A stretch of 64,000 nucleotides of DNA from Roseovarius albus (GTDB taxonomy: Bacteria; Pseudomonadota; Alphaproteobacteria; Rhodobacterales; Rhodobacteraceae), in NCBI RefSeq assembly GCF_900172335.1, contig NZ_FWFX01000001.1, forward strand, positions 485,254 through 549,253, written 5' to 3'. Position 1 is the first letter of the stretch, and every line of letters starts with the position of its first letter. A program made the translations under genes and the position numbers. The notes below the pieces were generated by a model that worked only from the letters and a program-made list of their open reading frames with translations, was not told the origin of the DNA and searched no databases. Below are positions 7,919 through 17,236 of the stretch, piece by piece.

Positions 7919-8719
7919 ATGACACAGAGCACCAATCTCCCGACCTCGTCTTTTCGCGTCCGGCTTCAGGGCGTCCTGGCCAGCCCGATCGTACGTAATT
8001 TCATACTGGGCGTGATCCTGTTTAACGCGATCATTTTGGGGTTGGAGACCTCGGACGTGGTGATGGAGGCGGCTGGCGGTCTGATCGTGACATTGGACAA
8101 GCTATGTCTTGCTGTCTTTGTTGTCGAGATTGCAGCGAAGCTGGTGGCGCATCGCGGGCGGTTTTTCCGCGATGGCTGGAATATTTTTGATTTCGTGATT
8201 GTCGGTGTTGCCCTGATCCCGGCGGCACAGGGGCTATCGGTGCTGCGGGCGTTGAGGATTCTGAGGTTGCTCAGGGTGATCTCTGTCGCACCCTCGCTGC
8301 GCCGGGTGGTGGAAGGGCTGATCAACGCGCTTCCCGGGATGGGATCGGTGTTCCTGTTGATGGGGCTGATTTTCTATATCGGTGCGGTGATGGCGACAAA
8401 ATTGTTTGGCGCCGCATTTCCGCAGTGGTTTGGCACGATAGGCAGCTCGGCCTATTCGCTGTTCCAGATCATGACGCTGGAAAGCTGGTCGATGGGGATC
8501 GTGCGCCCTGTGATGGAAGTTTTCCCGTACGCCTGGGTGTTCTTTGTGCCCTTCATCCTGATCACCACCTTTGCCGTGGTAAACCTTGTGGTCGGTCTGA
8601 TCGTGAATTCGATGCAGGACGCGCATAATGCTGAAGCGGATGAACGCACGGATCATTATCGTGATGAGGTGTTAGCAAGATTGGAAGGCATCGAGTCGCG
8701 GTTGAAAGAACGAGACTGA
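7919..8719 (+). CDS. Bacterial voltage-gated sodium channel (BacNav)
   Basis: 266 residues with the single six-helix unit of the BacNav family; four subunits form one channel. The S4 voltage sensor is clear: arginines 110, 113, 116 and 119 spaced every third residue (VLRALRILRLLRVISV). The selectivity filter TLESWSM (186-192) is the sodium-selective form known from NavAb and NavMs. The S6 helix (VVNLVVGLIVNSM) leads into an acidic C-terminal coiled coil (EADERTDHY...). ATG 7919 is preferred over TTG 7883, which would add 12 residues with no support. Homologues are known from Roseobacter-group bacteria. Confidence 0.92.
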   Translation: MTQSTNLPTSSFRVRLQGVLASPIVRNFILGVILFNAIILGLETSDVVMEAAGGLIVTLDKLCLAVFVVEIAAKLVAHRGRFFRDGWNIFDFVIVGVALIPAAQGLSVLRALRILRLLRVISVAPSLRRVVEGLINALPGMGSVFLLMGLIFYIGAVMATKLFGAAFPQWFGTIGSSAYSLFQIMTLESWSMGIVRPVMEVFPYAWVFFVPFILITTFAVVNLVVGLIVNSMQDAHNAEADERTDHYRDEVLARLEGIESRLKERD

Positions 8720-8937
8720 GCGAAACGAAGTGCGGCACTCTTTTGGTTTCCGCGATGACGTTTGGATGCGTTCCACAATGTTCATATGTGGTTTCAGATT
8801 CTAAAATTCTTGCGGGATGGTCGGGCGCGGGATAGCCTGAGTGTCACAATGTATCAGTTTAGGCTGCCTGAAAAATTGTACAGGCTTGGCATGCCCGAAT
8901 TTGAAATTAAACAAATTACTCAGGGTGGAGGCATCAC

Positions 8938-10248
8938 ATGCCTAAGACAAATTTCTTATTTGCATTGGCGTTTGCATATCTTCTGGTTTTGACACCGGTC
9001 AACGCGCAAGAAAGCGATACGGCGACCGATGAAACAAGTCAGGTTGAAGAGGTAGATGAAAGCGCGGAAGATGAGCTGTTTTCCGACGCCGAACTCCAAG
9101 AGTTGGTTGCACCGGTGGCGTTATATCCGGACACTTTACTGATCCAGATATTGGTAGGGGCGACCGCGCCCATTGACGTGGTAAAGGCGGACCGACTGCT
9201 TTTGGAAAACGAAGGAAGCAGTCAGGAAGAGCTTGAGGACGAGATCAAGGCGCAGGGGTATGATCCGAGTGTCGAGGTCCTTGCCATCGGGTTCCCGACA
9301 ATCGTGAATCGAATGGCTGAAAACATTGAGTGGACCGAAACCATCGGCAACGCAATGCTGGCACAGTCCGATGATGTTATGGATGCGGTGCAGGTGAAAC
9401 GGGATCAGGCGATTGAGACTGGGGCCCTCATTGATACCGAGGAGCAGACTGTCAGCCGGGATGAGACATCGGATTCCGTGATTATACAGCCGGCCGATCC
9501 CGAGGTGGTTTATGTCCCGCAGTACGACTCGGAGGTTGTTTATGCTCAGGACAACACCGGCGATATCATCGCAGCGGGTTTGATCACCTTTGGGACGATC
9601 CTGTTGGTTTCTGAAATCTTTGACGATGACGATGATTGGTATGGGTACTGGGGGTGCCGAAATTGTGGGGGTTGGGGAGGAGGCCCAATTTATCGAAACC
9701 CCAATATCAATATCGATGTGGATGGAAATGTGAATATTGGGAATGAGATCGATATTGATCGACCCAATGACATCGGACCGGACGGAGGTTGGAAACCCTC
9801 CGATGACCGGAAAGACAAAGCCCAAGACCGTATTTCAGAACGAAAAGACAAACCGGGTGCGACGACGCTGGGTATGAAAAATTCGGGCGGTACACGAGAG
9901 TCGGATGCCTTGCGCAAGAACCTATCTGAAAAGACCGGCGCAAAAGATATCTCGACTGGGGCTGTTGCTGCCGGAGCGGTGGCAGGTGGGGCCGTTGCAG
10001 GGGGGAAAGCGATCAAGTCGTCGAACAAATCCAAGGGCCTGAAGGAACACAGCCAAGGCTCGACAAAAGTCAACAGGCCCAAACAATCGGTCAAACCGAG
10101 CGCGAAACCGCAAAATCGCAACGGTCACAAGGCAGCACCAAAAGCCAAGCCCAAGGTTTCCAAGCAGAGATCCGGTAGTGGTGCCAAGGCGGCTTCGCAT
10201 CGTGGTGGGTCATCGATGAAAAAAGCAAACATCAAGAGGAGGAGGTAA
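8938..10248 (+). CDS. Secreted DUF3300 protein
   Basis: 436 residues. A signal peptide (to about residue 23, VNAQ) is followed by the DUF3300 core (LFSDAELQELVAPVALYPDTLL..QILVGAT). A hydrophobic stretch at about 205-220 precedes a DDDDDW run, a WGCRNCGGWGGG segment and a repetitive INIDVDGNVNIGNEIDID stretch that looks like beta-roll or beta-helix turns. The C-terminal third is strongly basic. GGAGG lies six bases upstream of ATG. It ends in TAATG, sharing a base with the next gene, so the two are translationally coupled. Function unknown; an envelope role is inferred from the signal peptide. Confidence 0.8.
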   Translation: MPKTNFLFALAFAYLLVLTPVNAQESDTATDETSQVEEVDESAEDELFSDAELQELVAPVALYPDTLLIQILVGATAPIDVVKADRLLLENEGSSQEELEDEIKAQGYDPSVEVLAIGFPTIVNRMAENIEWTETIGNAMLAQSDDVMDAVQVKRDQAIETGALIDTEEQTVSRDETSDSVIIQPADPEVVYVPQYDSEVVYAQDNTGDIIAAGLITFGTILLVSEIFDDDDDWYGYWGCRNCGGWGGGPIYRNPNINIDVDGNVNIGNEIDIDRPNDIGPDGGWKPSDDRKDKAQDRISERKDKPGATTLGMKNSGGTRESDALRKNLSEKTGAKDISTGAVAAGAVAGGAVAGGKAIKSSNKSKGLKEHSQGSTKVNRPKQSVKPSAKPQNRNGHKAAPKAKPKVSKQRSGSGAKAASHRGGSSMKKANIKRRR

Positions 10249-11156
10249 TGATGGGACGTCTTTCACAAATTGCCTTCGTCACGTTGAGTACTGTGACATT
10301 TGGTCAAACACTTTGGGCAGATGGGGCGCCGGTATATGCAACTCCTCAGGCCGCACTGGAGGCTTTGGTCGCAGGGCTTGAAACTGGCGACGCACAGGTT
10401 GCGGTTGACGCGATGGACCCTGCTGTTGCCGATCTGATGCGGGTCGAGGATGAAGGAGCCACGCAACAGAATATGGCAAGCCTGCTGGCGCTTTATCGGG
10501 AGGGATATCGGTTTGTACCGGCTGAGAATGCGGTTGTCATCGAGCTTGGCGAAGATGGATGGCCCTTTCCTGTGCCTCTGATGCAGGTTGAAAGCGGCTG
10601 GTCGTATGATGCACTGGCCGCAGAGGACGAATTGCTGGCACGCCAGATTGGGGGCAATGAGATTGCGATCATCGAGGCGTTGGAGGGCTATGTCGAGTTG
10701 CAGTCTGAATTTCGCCAGACAGATCAGGACGGAGATGGCGTGATGGAATTTGCCGCATCGATCATTTCGTCGCCGGACAATCGTGACGGTCTGTTCTGGG
10801 ATGGGGAGAACAGCCTGATCGGGGATCTGGCTGCGCGGGCCAATCTCGATGGATTTGAAGAGGGCGGCGAAGACGCCGCGGCAGATCCATTCAACGGCTA
10901 TTATTTCCGGCTGTTGAAAGCGCAAGGGGACGCCGCCCCGGGCGGCGCGATGCCCTATATGGTGAACGGCAACATGGTTGCCGGGCACGCCTTGCTGGCC
11001 GTGCCCGCGGAATATGGTGTAACGGGCGTTCACAGCTTCCAGATCAGTGAATCTGGTGTGGTTTGGGAGGCGGATCTAGGGCCGGAAAGCCTTGAGGCTG
11101 CGATAGAGGTTGTGGTGTTCAATCCGGATGAAAATTGGAGCGCACTGACCAACTGA
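10248..11156 (+). CDS. Secreted DUF2950 protein
   Basis: 302 residues with a signal peptide (MMGRLSQIAFVTLSTVTFGQTLWA). The DUF2950 features are visible: YATPQAALEALVAGLETGD near the N-terminus, a FRQTDQDGDGVMEFAASIISSPDNRDGLFW central block, and PFNGYYFRLLKAQGDAAPGGA. The pairing of DUF3300 with DUF2950 recurs across proteobacteria, which points to a joint periplasmic function, but none is established. The ATG overlaps the previous stop by one base, and a second ATG follows immediately; either could be used. Confidence 0.8.
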   Translation: MMGRLSQIAFVTLSTVTFGQTLWADGAPVYATPQAALEALVAGLETGDAQVAVDAMDPAVADLMRVEDEGATQQNMASLLALYREGYRFVPAENAVVIELGEDGWPFPVPLMQVESGWSYDALAAEDELLARQIGGNEIAIIEALEGYVELQSEFRQTDQDGDGVMEFAASIISSPDNRDGLFWDGENSLIGDLAARANLDGFEEGGEDAAADPFNGYYFRLLKAQGDAAPGGAMPYMVNGNMVAGHALLAVPAEYGVTGVHSFQISESGVVWEADLGPESLEAAIEVVVFNPDENWSALTN

Positions 11157-11432
11157 TTGAGGGGGTCGTTGAACTGGCGTGTTGGGTTATCGCAATCTGG
11201 CTGAAACTTATGAAGTTCAGGTCTTAATATGCTTGGGTGAGAGTCAAATCTCTGAACGGCATTGCTTGCGGCGGTTTTTCATCTCGTCATAGGTCACGGT
11301 CATGATTAGGTGTTTGCAACGAACAGGCCAGTCTCTAAAGTGTTTTCAGTTTACAATGCTCGCGCCGCTCGACAGATGACCAGATTCTGCTAGGATCACG
11401 AGCATCGCACCAATTTCGTTGAGTTCCGAGGA

Positions 11433-11752
11433 TTGATCGCGCAAGTGAAAATATTTGGCGCCGCTTTTCTTCTTTGGCTGCTATTGGCGATCCCGGGTCC
11501 GGCGCAGGACCTTACGGGGGTCTGGAAGGCGTCGGGTTACGCGCACGAATACGGCAATATCGATTTTTTGGTAAAAATTGAGCGTGACGGGACCAATGAG
11601 TGGCATGCCAGAAAGTTGAACCCTTCGCGCTTCGTCCCTGTGGGGGATACACGAAGAAGTGCAACTATGGTCGGCAGCGTGGCTTGCTATTTGTGGATGG
11701 CACAGATGTATGCACCACTCTGATTAGGGAAGGTTTGGCCGTGAGATATTGA
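11433..11752 (+). pseudogene. Decayed secreted protein with nuclease-like fragment
   Basis: From TTG 11433 one frame gives a signal-peptide-like start (IFGAAFLLWLLLAIPGPAQ) and a short domain to about 11650. In the third frame, from about 11652 to the stop at 11750-11752, the peptide NYGRQRGLLFVDGTDVCTT and then LIREGLAVRY reads like the C-terminal part of a staphylococcal-nuclease-type (TNase) protein. The two do not share a frame and no complete nuclease domain is present. A broken gene, possibly a fusion of two remnants, is the best reading. Confidence 0.4.
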
Positions 11753-11930
11753 TGCGGCGCAACGAGCTGCCCGCGGCGTTCTGGGAATTGGTGCAACTAG
11801 CAAAAAGCTCGAAGGTCAAATCTAAGTTACGAAGCAATTGATACTGCCGATGAGCCACAGCTAAGGAACGACTGGTCTTTGGTAAGGCCGGAATATCTAT
11901 CCGTTGAATTCGGTTTAATCATGCGAAAAA

Positions 11931-11997
11931 CGTGGGACACTTTGCTTGTAAGCTATTGAAATCATATGGGCCACTTTGCCCAATTCGTGGGACACCC
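11931..11997. repeat. Three short direct repeats, possible IS end remnant
   Basis: Three related units occur within 67 bases: CGTGGGACACTTTGC at 11931, ATGGGCCACTTTGCC at 11966 and CGTGGGACACCC at 11986. Tandem GTGGGACACTTTG-like repeats are seen at ends of some insertion sequences, notably IS21-type. No transposase remains here. The rest of 11753-12030 shows no gene. Confidence 0.35.
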
Positions 11998-12030
11998 ATT
12001 CGTTGATTATAAGGGAATAAATGGCGGTTG

Positions 12031-12107
12031 TGGTAGGCCCGGCAGGACTTGAACCCGCAACCAAAGCGTTATGAGCGCTCTGCTCTAACCAATTGAGCTA
12101 CAGGCCC
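12031..12107 (-). tRNA. tRNA with CAU anticodon (Ile2 or Met)
   Basis: On the minus strand the sequence folds as a complete tRNA: acceptor GGGCCTG paired with CGGGCCT (1-72 is a G-U pair), D-arm AGCTCAATTGGTTAGAGC, anticodon stem-loop with CTCATAA, T-arm GCGGGTTCAAGTCCTGC and encoded CCA (12031-12033). The anticodon CAU fits elongator Met or the lysidine-modified Ile2. The TTGGTTGC variable/T-arm region is closer to Ile2 tRNAs I know, so Ile2 is slightly favoured. It is divergent from purM. Confidence 0.92.
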
Positions 12108-12213
12108 GCCTAAGACCTCTGGTACGGCGGTTGGACAGAGTCGTCAAGGCTTTGCGATTGCGCTGTATTGGTGGATAGGCTAACGGGGGCGCATCAGATT
12201 TAGGAGCATGGCC

Positions 12214-13260
12214 ATGAGCGACGGAAAGAACGGGATTACCTATGCCGATGCGGGTGTGGATATTGATGCGGGCAACGCGCTGGTGGACCGGATCAAACCG
12301 GCGGCGAAACGTACAAATCGTTCTGGTGTGATGTCTGGCCTTGGTGGTTTTGGCGCTTTGTTTGATCTGAAAGATGCCGGTTACAACGACCCTATTCTGG
12401 TGGGAGCCACTGATGGGGTCGGTACCAAGCTGCGGATTGCGATTGATACCGGCAATGTGGACACCATTGGCATCGATCTGGTGGCGATGTGCGTCAACGA
12501 CCTGGTCTGTCAGGGGGCCGAGCCGCTGTTCTTTCTCGACTACTTTGCCACCGGCAAGCTGGAAACCGAACAGGCGGCACGGATCATCGAAGGGATTGCT
12601 GAGGGCTGTGTGCGCTCGGGCTGTGCCTTGATCGGTGGTGAGACTGCCGAGATGCCGGGCATGTATGGCGCGGGTGATTTTGATTTGGCAGGCTTTGCCG
12701 TCGGCGCGATGGAGCGGGGTGCGGCCCTGCCGGAGGGCGTGCAAGCGGGCGATGTTCTGTTGGGGCTGGCCAGCAATGGCGTGCACTCAAACGGCTATTC
12801 ATTGGTGCGCAAGCTGGTTGAGATGTCCGGCCTTGATTGGGACGCCGATTGCCCATGGGGTGAGGGCTCGCTGGGCGAGGCACTGCTGGCGCCGACACGG
12901 TTGTATGTGACGCAAGTGCTGGATGCAATCCGGGCCGGTGGCGTGCATGCTTTGGCGCATATCACCGGAGGCGGGCTGACCGAGAACCTGCCGCGAGTTC
13001 TACCGCATGATTTGGGAGCCGAGATTGATCTGGACAGCTGGACGCTGCCGCCGGTGTTCAACTGGTTGGCCGAGCAGGGCGGCATGGCTGAGGCAGAGAT
13101 GCTCAAGACCTTCAACTGCGGCATCGGCATGATTTTGTCAGTGCAGGCTAGTGAGGCAGATGCGGTTACCGCTTTGCTGCGCGAGGCCGGTGAAGAGGTT
13201 TCCGTGCTGGGCACCGTGGTGGCCGGTGAGGGCGTTGCTTACACAGGGTCGCTTCGGTGA
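12214..13260 (+). CDS. purM: Phosphoribosylformylglycinamidine cyclo-ligase
   Basis: PurM closes the imidazole ring in purine synthesis (FGAM plus ATP to AIR). About 348 residues, the normal length. Typical motifs: [13 protein letters not shown] at the N-terminus, ATDGVGTKL, the [16 protein letters not shown] stretch, [11 protein letters not shown] and [19 protein letters not shown] 12214 is preferred over 12208 since AGGAG at 12202-12206 is seven bases from it and only one from the upstream ATG. It overlaps purN by four bases, so the two are translationally coupled. Confidence 0.96.
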   Translation: MSDGKNGITYADAGVDIDAGNALVDRIKPAAKRTNRSGVMSGLGGFGALFDLKDAGYNDPILVGATDGVGTKLRIAIDTGNVDTIGIDLVAMCVNDLVCQGAEPLFFLDYFATGKLETEQAARIIEGIAEGCVRSGCALIGGETAEMPGMYGAGDFDLAGFAVGAMERGAALPEGVQAGDVLLGLASNGVHSNGYSLVRKLVEMSGLDWDADCPWGEGSLGEALLAPTRLYVTQVLDAIRAGGVHALAHITGGGLTENLPRVLPHDLGAEIDLDSWTLPPVFNWLAEQGGMAEAEMLKTFNCGIGMILSVQASEADAVTALLREAGEEVSVLGTVVAGEGVAYTGSLR

Positions 13261-13850
13261 CAAAACGGGTTGCCATTCTGGTCTCGGGCGGCGGGTCGAA
13301 CATGGTGTCGCTGATCGACAGCATGCTCGGCGACCATCCGGCGCGGCCTTGTTTGGTGCTGTCGAATAATGCTGACGCGGGTGGTCTGGCCAAGGCGCAG
13401 GCGCGTCGCGTGGCCACGGCGGTGGTCGATCACCGACCTTACGGCGAAGATCGGGTCAGCTATGAAAAACAGCTGATCGACGCCTTGGAAGCCGCGCAGC
13501 CCGATATCATCTGTCTGGCCGGGTTCATGCGGGTTCTGACCGAACATTTTGTCAACCACTGGCAGGGGCGAATGCTGAACATTCACCCTTCGCTATTGCC
13601 CAAGTATCGCGGGCTCAATACCCATGCGCGAGCTTTGGAGGCAGGTGACGCTGAAGCAGGATGCACGGTACATGAGGTGACGCCAGCCTTGGATGATGGA
13701 CCCATATTGGGCCAAGCACGGGTGCCGATTCTTGCAGGTGACACACCAGAGAGCCTTGCCAAGCGAGTTTTGACCCAAGAACACATCCTCTATCCGGCAG
13801 TTTTGCAACGGTTTGCTGCGGGTGTGACCGAACGGATTGATTTGGCCTGA
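13257..13850 (+). CDS. purN: Phosphoribosylglycinamide formyltransferase
   Basis: 197 residues. PurN transfers a formyl group from 10-formyl-tetrahydrofolate to GAR in purine synthesis. The N-terminus [12 protein letters not shown] forms the phosphate-binding loop; the catalytic region is [26 protein letters not shown] (Asn and His of the active site) and the conserved Asp in DDGPILGQ. It starts with GTG at 13257 inside the purM stop region. The purM-purN order is usual in proteobacteria. Confidence 0.95.
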   Translation: MTKRVAILVSGGGSNMVSLIDSMLGDHPARPCLVLSNNADAGGLAKAQARRVATAVVDHRPYGEDRVSYEKQLIDALEAAQPDIICLAGFMRVLTEHFVNHWQGRMLNIHPSLLPKYRGLNTHARALEAGDAEAGCTVHEVTPALDDGPILGQARVPILAGDTPESLAKRVLTQEHILYPAVLQRFAAGVTERIDLA

Positions 13851-13931
13851 GCGCCTGTTTTCTTTCGAAGCCCGTTCACTTATAGGTGAGAGGGACAGTG
13901 AACAGCATTTAAGAAAGCGTCAAATCCCTCG

Positions 13932-15089
13932 ATGAAAACTTTGAAGACGACGCAAGAGCTGGCCGAGTTCTGCAGCCGGGCCGCCCAACACGATTACGTA
14001 ACCGTTGATACTGAATTCCTGCGTGAACGCACCTATTATTCCAAGCTGTGCCTTGTGCAACTGGCTTTTGCCGGGGACGGTGTGAATGATGCGGTTTTGG
14101 TGGACCCGCTGGAAGAGGGGCTGTCGCTTGAGCCGCTCTATGAGTTGTTTCGTGATACGTCGGTGGTCAAGGTCTTTCACGCGGCGCGGCAAGATCTAGA
14201 GATCTTCTATGTCGATGCCGGGGTTATTCCCGCGCCATTGTTTGACACACAGGTGGCAGCAATGGTGTGCGGTTTTGGCGAGCAGGTTGGATACGAGACA
14301 CTGGTGCGCAAGATTGCAAAGCAATCGGTGGACAAAAGCTCTCGGTTTACGGATTGGTCGCGACGCCCGCTGACCGATGCACAAAAGGTTTATGCCTTGG
14401 CCGATGTTACTCATTTGCGCCAGATTTATGAGTTTCTGGCAAAGAAACTGGCCGACACCGGGCGCGCCGCTTGGGTGACGGAAGAGCTTCGTGTTCTAGA
14501 AAACCCGGACACCTATATCATTGATCCGGAAGACGCCTGGAAGCGGGTAAAAACGCGCAACTCATCCAGTCGTTTCTTGGCGATTGTGCGTGAACTGGCA
14601 CGTTTTCGCGAAAATCATGCCCAGACCAGGAATATTCCGCGCAACCGAGTGTTCAAGGATGATGCGTTGGTGGAATTGGCGTCGACAAAGCCTTCGGACA
14701 CCAAGGATCTTTCACGCTCTAGATTGCTGTTACGAGAGGCCCGGAAGGGCGACATTGCGGAAGGCATCTTGAAAGCGGTCGAGGTGGGTAAAGCATGTCC
14801 AGCGGATCAAATGCCGAAGGTAGACGATTCGCGCGACAAGCTGCAGGTCAATCCGGCGTTGGCGGATCTGCTGCGGGTGCTATTGAAGGCGAAGGCCGAA
14901 AACTTTGGGGTGGCGTCCAAGCTGATTGCCAATGCGGCCGAGCTGGATGCAATGGCGGCCGGAAAACGCGATATGCCTGCGCTTATGGGTTGGCGGAATG
15001 ATGTGTTCGGCAAACATGCCATTCGCCTGTGCAATGGTGAGATTGCACTGGCGGCGAAAAAATCCAACGTCAAAATTGTTGAGCTATAG
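13932..15089 (+). CDS. rnd: Ribonuclease D
   Basis: 385 residues. RNase D is a 3'-5' exoribonuclease for tRNA and stable RNA 3' ends. The DEDDy residues are visible: VDTEFLRE (D and E), FHAARQDLEIF (D), and YALADVTHL with its tyrosine and aspartate. An HRDC domain follows from about residue 200 (SSSRFLAIVRELARFRENHAQ) and a second similar helical region ends the protein. Start is the first ATG with the family start pattern. It follows purN after an 80-base gap and probably has its own transcript. Confidence 0.94.
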   Translation: MKTLKTTQELAEFCSRAAQHDYVTVDTEFLRERTYYSKLCLVQLAFAGDGVNDAVLVDPLEEGLSLEPLYELFRDTSVVKVFHAARQDLEIFYVDAGVIPAPLFDTQVAAMVCGFGEQVGYETLVRKIAKQSVDKSSRFTDWSRRPLTDAQKVYALADVTHLRQIYEFLAKKLADTGRAAWVTEELRVLENPDTYIIDPEDAWKRVKTRNSSSRFLAIVRELARFRENHAQTRNIPRNRVFKDDALVELASTKPSDTKDLSRSRLLLREARKGDIAEGILKAVEVGKACPADQMPKVDDSRDKLQVNPALADLLRVLLKAKAENFGVASKLIANAAELDAMAAGKRDMPALMGWRNDVFGKHAIRLCNGEIALAAKKSNVKIVEL

Positions 15090-15098
15090 AGCCTGCAA

Positions 15099-15614
15099 TC
15101 AGCGTCGCGCCCTCACACTGTTTGCGGTGCCGGAGACGCGAATGGTGTTGATGCCTTGCAAGTCCTGATTGGACAGAAACAGGGCGGCCTGAATTTCGCG
15201 TGAGCGCTGTGTTCCTTGCGGTGTGGTTGCGGGCTGGACCGCGTTTAATGTGTAATGCAGCACTCCGGGCTCTGCGTTGGTGCGGATCAGGCGCACGTCA
15301 AACGAGCCTTGCTGGGTTGGTAGTCCAGTGGCCAGCAGGATTGCTCCACCGGCTGTATCGTTGACCTCAACCGATTTAATCTGTGCCACCGGAATACCCT
15401 GATAGGGGATAACTTTGATCTTTTTCTTGAACAGGCCTGATCTTTGAACCGTAGACGTATTCTTGGCAGGTTGAAGGTCACTTTTCTTGTCAGGATTGAT
15501 CAGCGGGTTCACGCTTGACGTACCGCTGGTCTGAACCGATGTCGTTTTGGATTTTCCGCCGCAACCAGCAAGGGCGATTGAGGACAGAAGGACACCACAA
15601 AGAAGAATACGCAT
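15099..15614 (-). CDS. Hypothetical lipoprotein
   Basis: 171 residues from ATG 15614. An upstream ATG at 15656 would add a charged 14-residue extension before the signal peptide, so 15614 is preferred. Signal MRILLCGVLLSSIALAGC ends in a good lipobox (Cys 18), predicting an outer- or inner-membrane lipoprotein. The mature protein is short, with Ser/Thr/Lys-rich N-terminus and beta-rich remainder. It is convergent with rnd, with only 9 bases between stops. No family recognised; similar small lipoproteins occur at this position near rnd in related bacteria, as far as I recall. Confidence 0.7.
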   Translation of the reverse strand: MRILLCGVLLSSIALAGCGGKSKTTSVQTSGTSSVNPLINPDKKSDLQPAKNTSTVQRSGLFKKKIKVIPYQGIPVAQIKSVEVNDTAGGAILLATGLPTQQGSFDVRLIRTNAEPGVLHYTLNAVQPATTPQGTQRSREIQAALFLSNQDLQGINTIRVSGTANSVRARR

Positions 15615-15740
15615 TTTACCGGCCTTTTTTTCTTTCCTTCCGGTTACCCCATCCACTGCGCGATGAAAAGAGACTTACGGGGCTGGACCTTTGGAATTTG
15701 GACACATAGGTGTCATCGCGAAGACAGCAGGAGCATAAGA

Positions 15741-16148
15741 ATGGCCCAGCCGGCATTTGAAGAGATTGTCGAGGATTTCGAATTTTTGGAAGACTGGGAG
15801 GACCGGTACCGCCACGTGATTGATCTGGGCAAGGCAATGGACCCGCTGGCTGAGGCACTGAAAGTACCCGCAACCAAGGTGGATGGGTGCGCCAGTCAGG
15901 TTTGGTTGCATATCACCATAGAGGGCGATGTGTTCACCTTTGAGGGCGAAAGCGACGCGATGATTGTGCGCGGGCTGATTGCAGTGCTCAAGGCGCTATA
16001 TAATGGCGCGGCGGTCAAAGAGGTGGCCAATGTCGATGCTGTGGCCGAGATGGGACGTCTGGGCCTGAACGAGCACCTGTCGGCGCAGCGCTCGAACGGG
16101 TTGCGGGCGATGATTGCCCGGATTCAGGAAACAGCGGCTGCGGCCTAA
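15741..16148 (+). CDS. sufE: SufE-family cysteine desulfuration protein
   Basis: 135 residues. SufE accepts sulfane sulfur from the SufS cysteine desulfurase and passes it to the Fe-S scaffold. The acceptor cysteine lies in VDGCASQVWL, matching the GCxSQVW motif. The N-terminus FEEIVEDFEFLEDWEDRYRHVIDLGK is typical. ATG 15741 is chosen since AGGAG lies nine bases upstream and the product then has normal SufE length. No other suf gene is adjacent. Confidence 0.92.
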   Translation: MAQPAFEEIVEDFEFLEDWEDRYRHVIDLGKAMDPLAEALKVPATKVDGCASQVWLHITIEGDVFTFEGESDAMIVRGLIAVLKALYNGAAVKEVANVDAVAEMGRLGLNEHLSAQRSNGLRAMIARIQETAAAA

Positions 16149-16156
16149 ACTGGGTG

Positions 16157-16186
16157 TCTGGCGGCGTGGTGGCCGCCAGAGTTTTT
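16157..16186 (+). terminator. Rho-independent terminator after sufE
   Basis: A perfect 9-bp stem TCTGGCGGC / GCCGCCAGA with a 6-base loop is followed by GTTTTT. It lies just after sufE and just before the stop of the convergent MDR gene. Confidence 0.85.
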
Positions 16187-16190
16187 GAAT

Positions 16191-17204
16191 TTAGAAACCT
16201 TCCAACACCAGTTTGCCCTTGGCCTTGCCGGTTTCAAGGAAGGCATGTGCTTGTTTGAGCGTCTCGGCATTGATCGTGCCCAGCGTTTCGGTAGCTGTTG
16301 ACCGGACCTTGCCTGCATCGATCAGCCCGGCAACCTCGTTCAGTATGACGCTTTGCTGGGCAATGTCGGCGGTGCCAAAGAGCGAGCGGGTGTACATGAA
16401 CTCCCAATGGGTCGAGATTGATTTGTGTTTAAACGGTGCGATGTTCAGGTTTTCCGGATCATCAATCAAGCCAAACCGACCTTGCGGCGCGATCAATTCC
16501 GCCACCTGTTCGATGTAATCGCCGGTGTGATTGGTTGAAAACACATAGCCCGGTTGGCCGATGCCAAGCGCCTCGATTTGAGGAGCGAGGGGTTGGCTGT
16601 GGTCAATCACATGATGTGCGCCAAGTTCTTTTACCCAAGCCTGCGTTTCGGGGCGCGAGGCGGTGGCGATGACGGTTAGATCGGTTCTGGCACGCAGCAA
16701 CTGGATGGCGATGGAGCCAACACCACCGGAACCGCCGATAATGACCACGGCTGGCGCGGCCCCAGGTACCGGGTTGGTGACTTGCAGGCGGTCAAACAGC
16801 ATCTCGTAAGCGGTGAGGGTGGTCAAGGGCAGGGCGGCAGCGGCGGCATTGCTGACCGATGTCGGCTTGTGCCCCACGATGCGCTCATCCACGAGGTGAT
16901 ATTCGGCATTGGTGCCGGGGCGGTCGATGGCACCTGCGTACCAAACGGCATCGCCCAGCTTGAGGGTTTCGACAGTATCGCCGGCCTCAACCACTTCACC
17001 AACCGCATCCCAGCCGAGAATATCCGGTGTGTCACCTTCGGGCGCGCGCAGTTGGCGAATTTTTGTGTCAACCGGATTGACCGAAATAGCTTGAATCTTG
17101 ACCAGCACGTCGCGGCCGGTTGGGGTTGGTTTCTCAGCGTCGAAATCAATCAGCGCGTCAGCACGATCAATGGGGCCAGTAGCGGTGTAACCTACAGCTT
17201 TCAT
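16191..17204 (-). CDS. Zinc-independent MDR oxidoreductase (quinone reductase-like)
   Basis: 337 residues of the medium-chain dehydrogenase/reductase superfamily. The GroES-like N-terminal domain (VLVKIQAISVNPVDTKIRQ, ILGWDAVGEVVEAGDTV) leads to a Rossmann domain with GGSGGVGSIAIQLLRA. The catalytic-zinc cysteine is absent, so it fits the ZADH/quinone-oxidoreductase branch using NADPH. It is last in a three-gene minus-strand unit (ABM monooxygenase, SDR, MDR) opposite an HxlR regulator. Gap to the SDR is 32 bases. Together these suggest handling of a reactive electrophile or quinone, which is inference. Confidence 0.83.
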   Translation of the reverse strand: MKAVGYTATGPIDRADALIDFDAEKPTPTGRDVLVKIQAISVNPVDTKIRQLRAPEGDTPDILGWDAVGEVVEAGDTVETLKLGDAVWYAGAIDRPGTNAEYHLVDERIVGHKPTSVSNAAAAALPLTTLTAYEMLFDRLQVTNPVPGAAPAVVIIGGSGGVGSIAIQLLRARTDLTVIATASRPETQAWVKELGAHHVIDHSQPLAPQIEALGIGQPGYVFSTNHTGDYIEQVAELIAPQGRFGLIDDPENLNIAPFKHKSISTHWEFMYTRSLFGTADIAQQSVILNEVAGLIDAGKVRSTATETLGTINAETLKQAHAFLETGKAKGKLVLEGF

Positions 17205-17236
17205 TGTGTTTTCCTATGGGCTTTGAGTGGGTTGGC

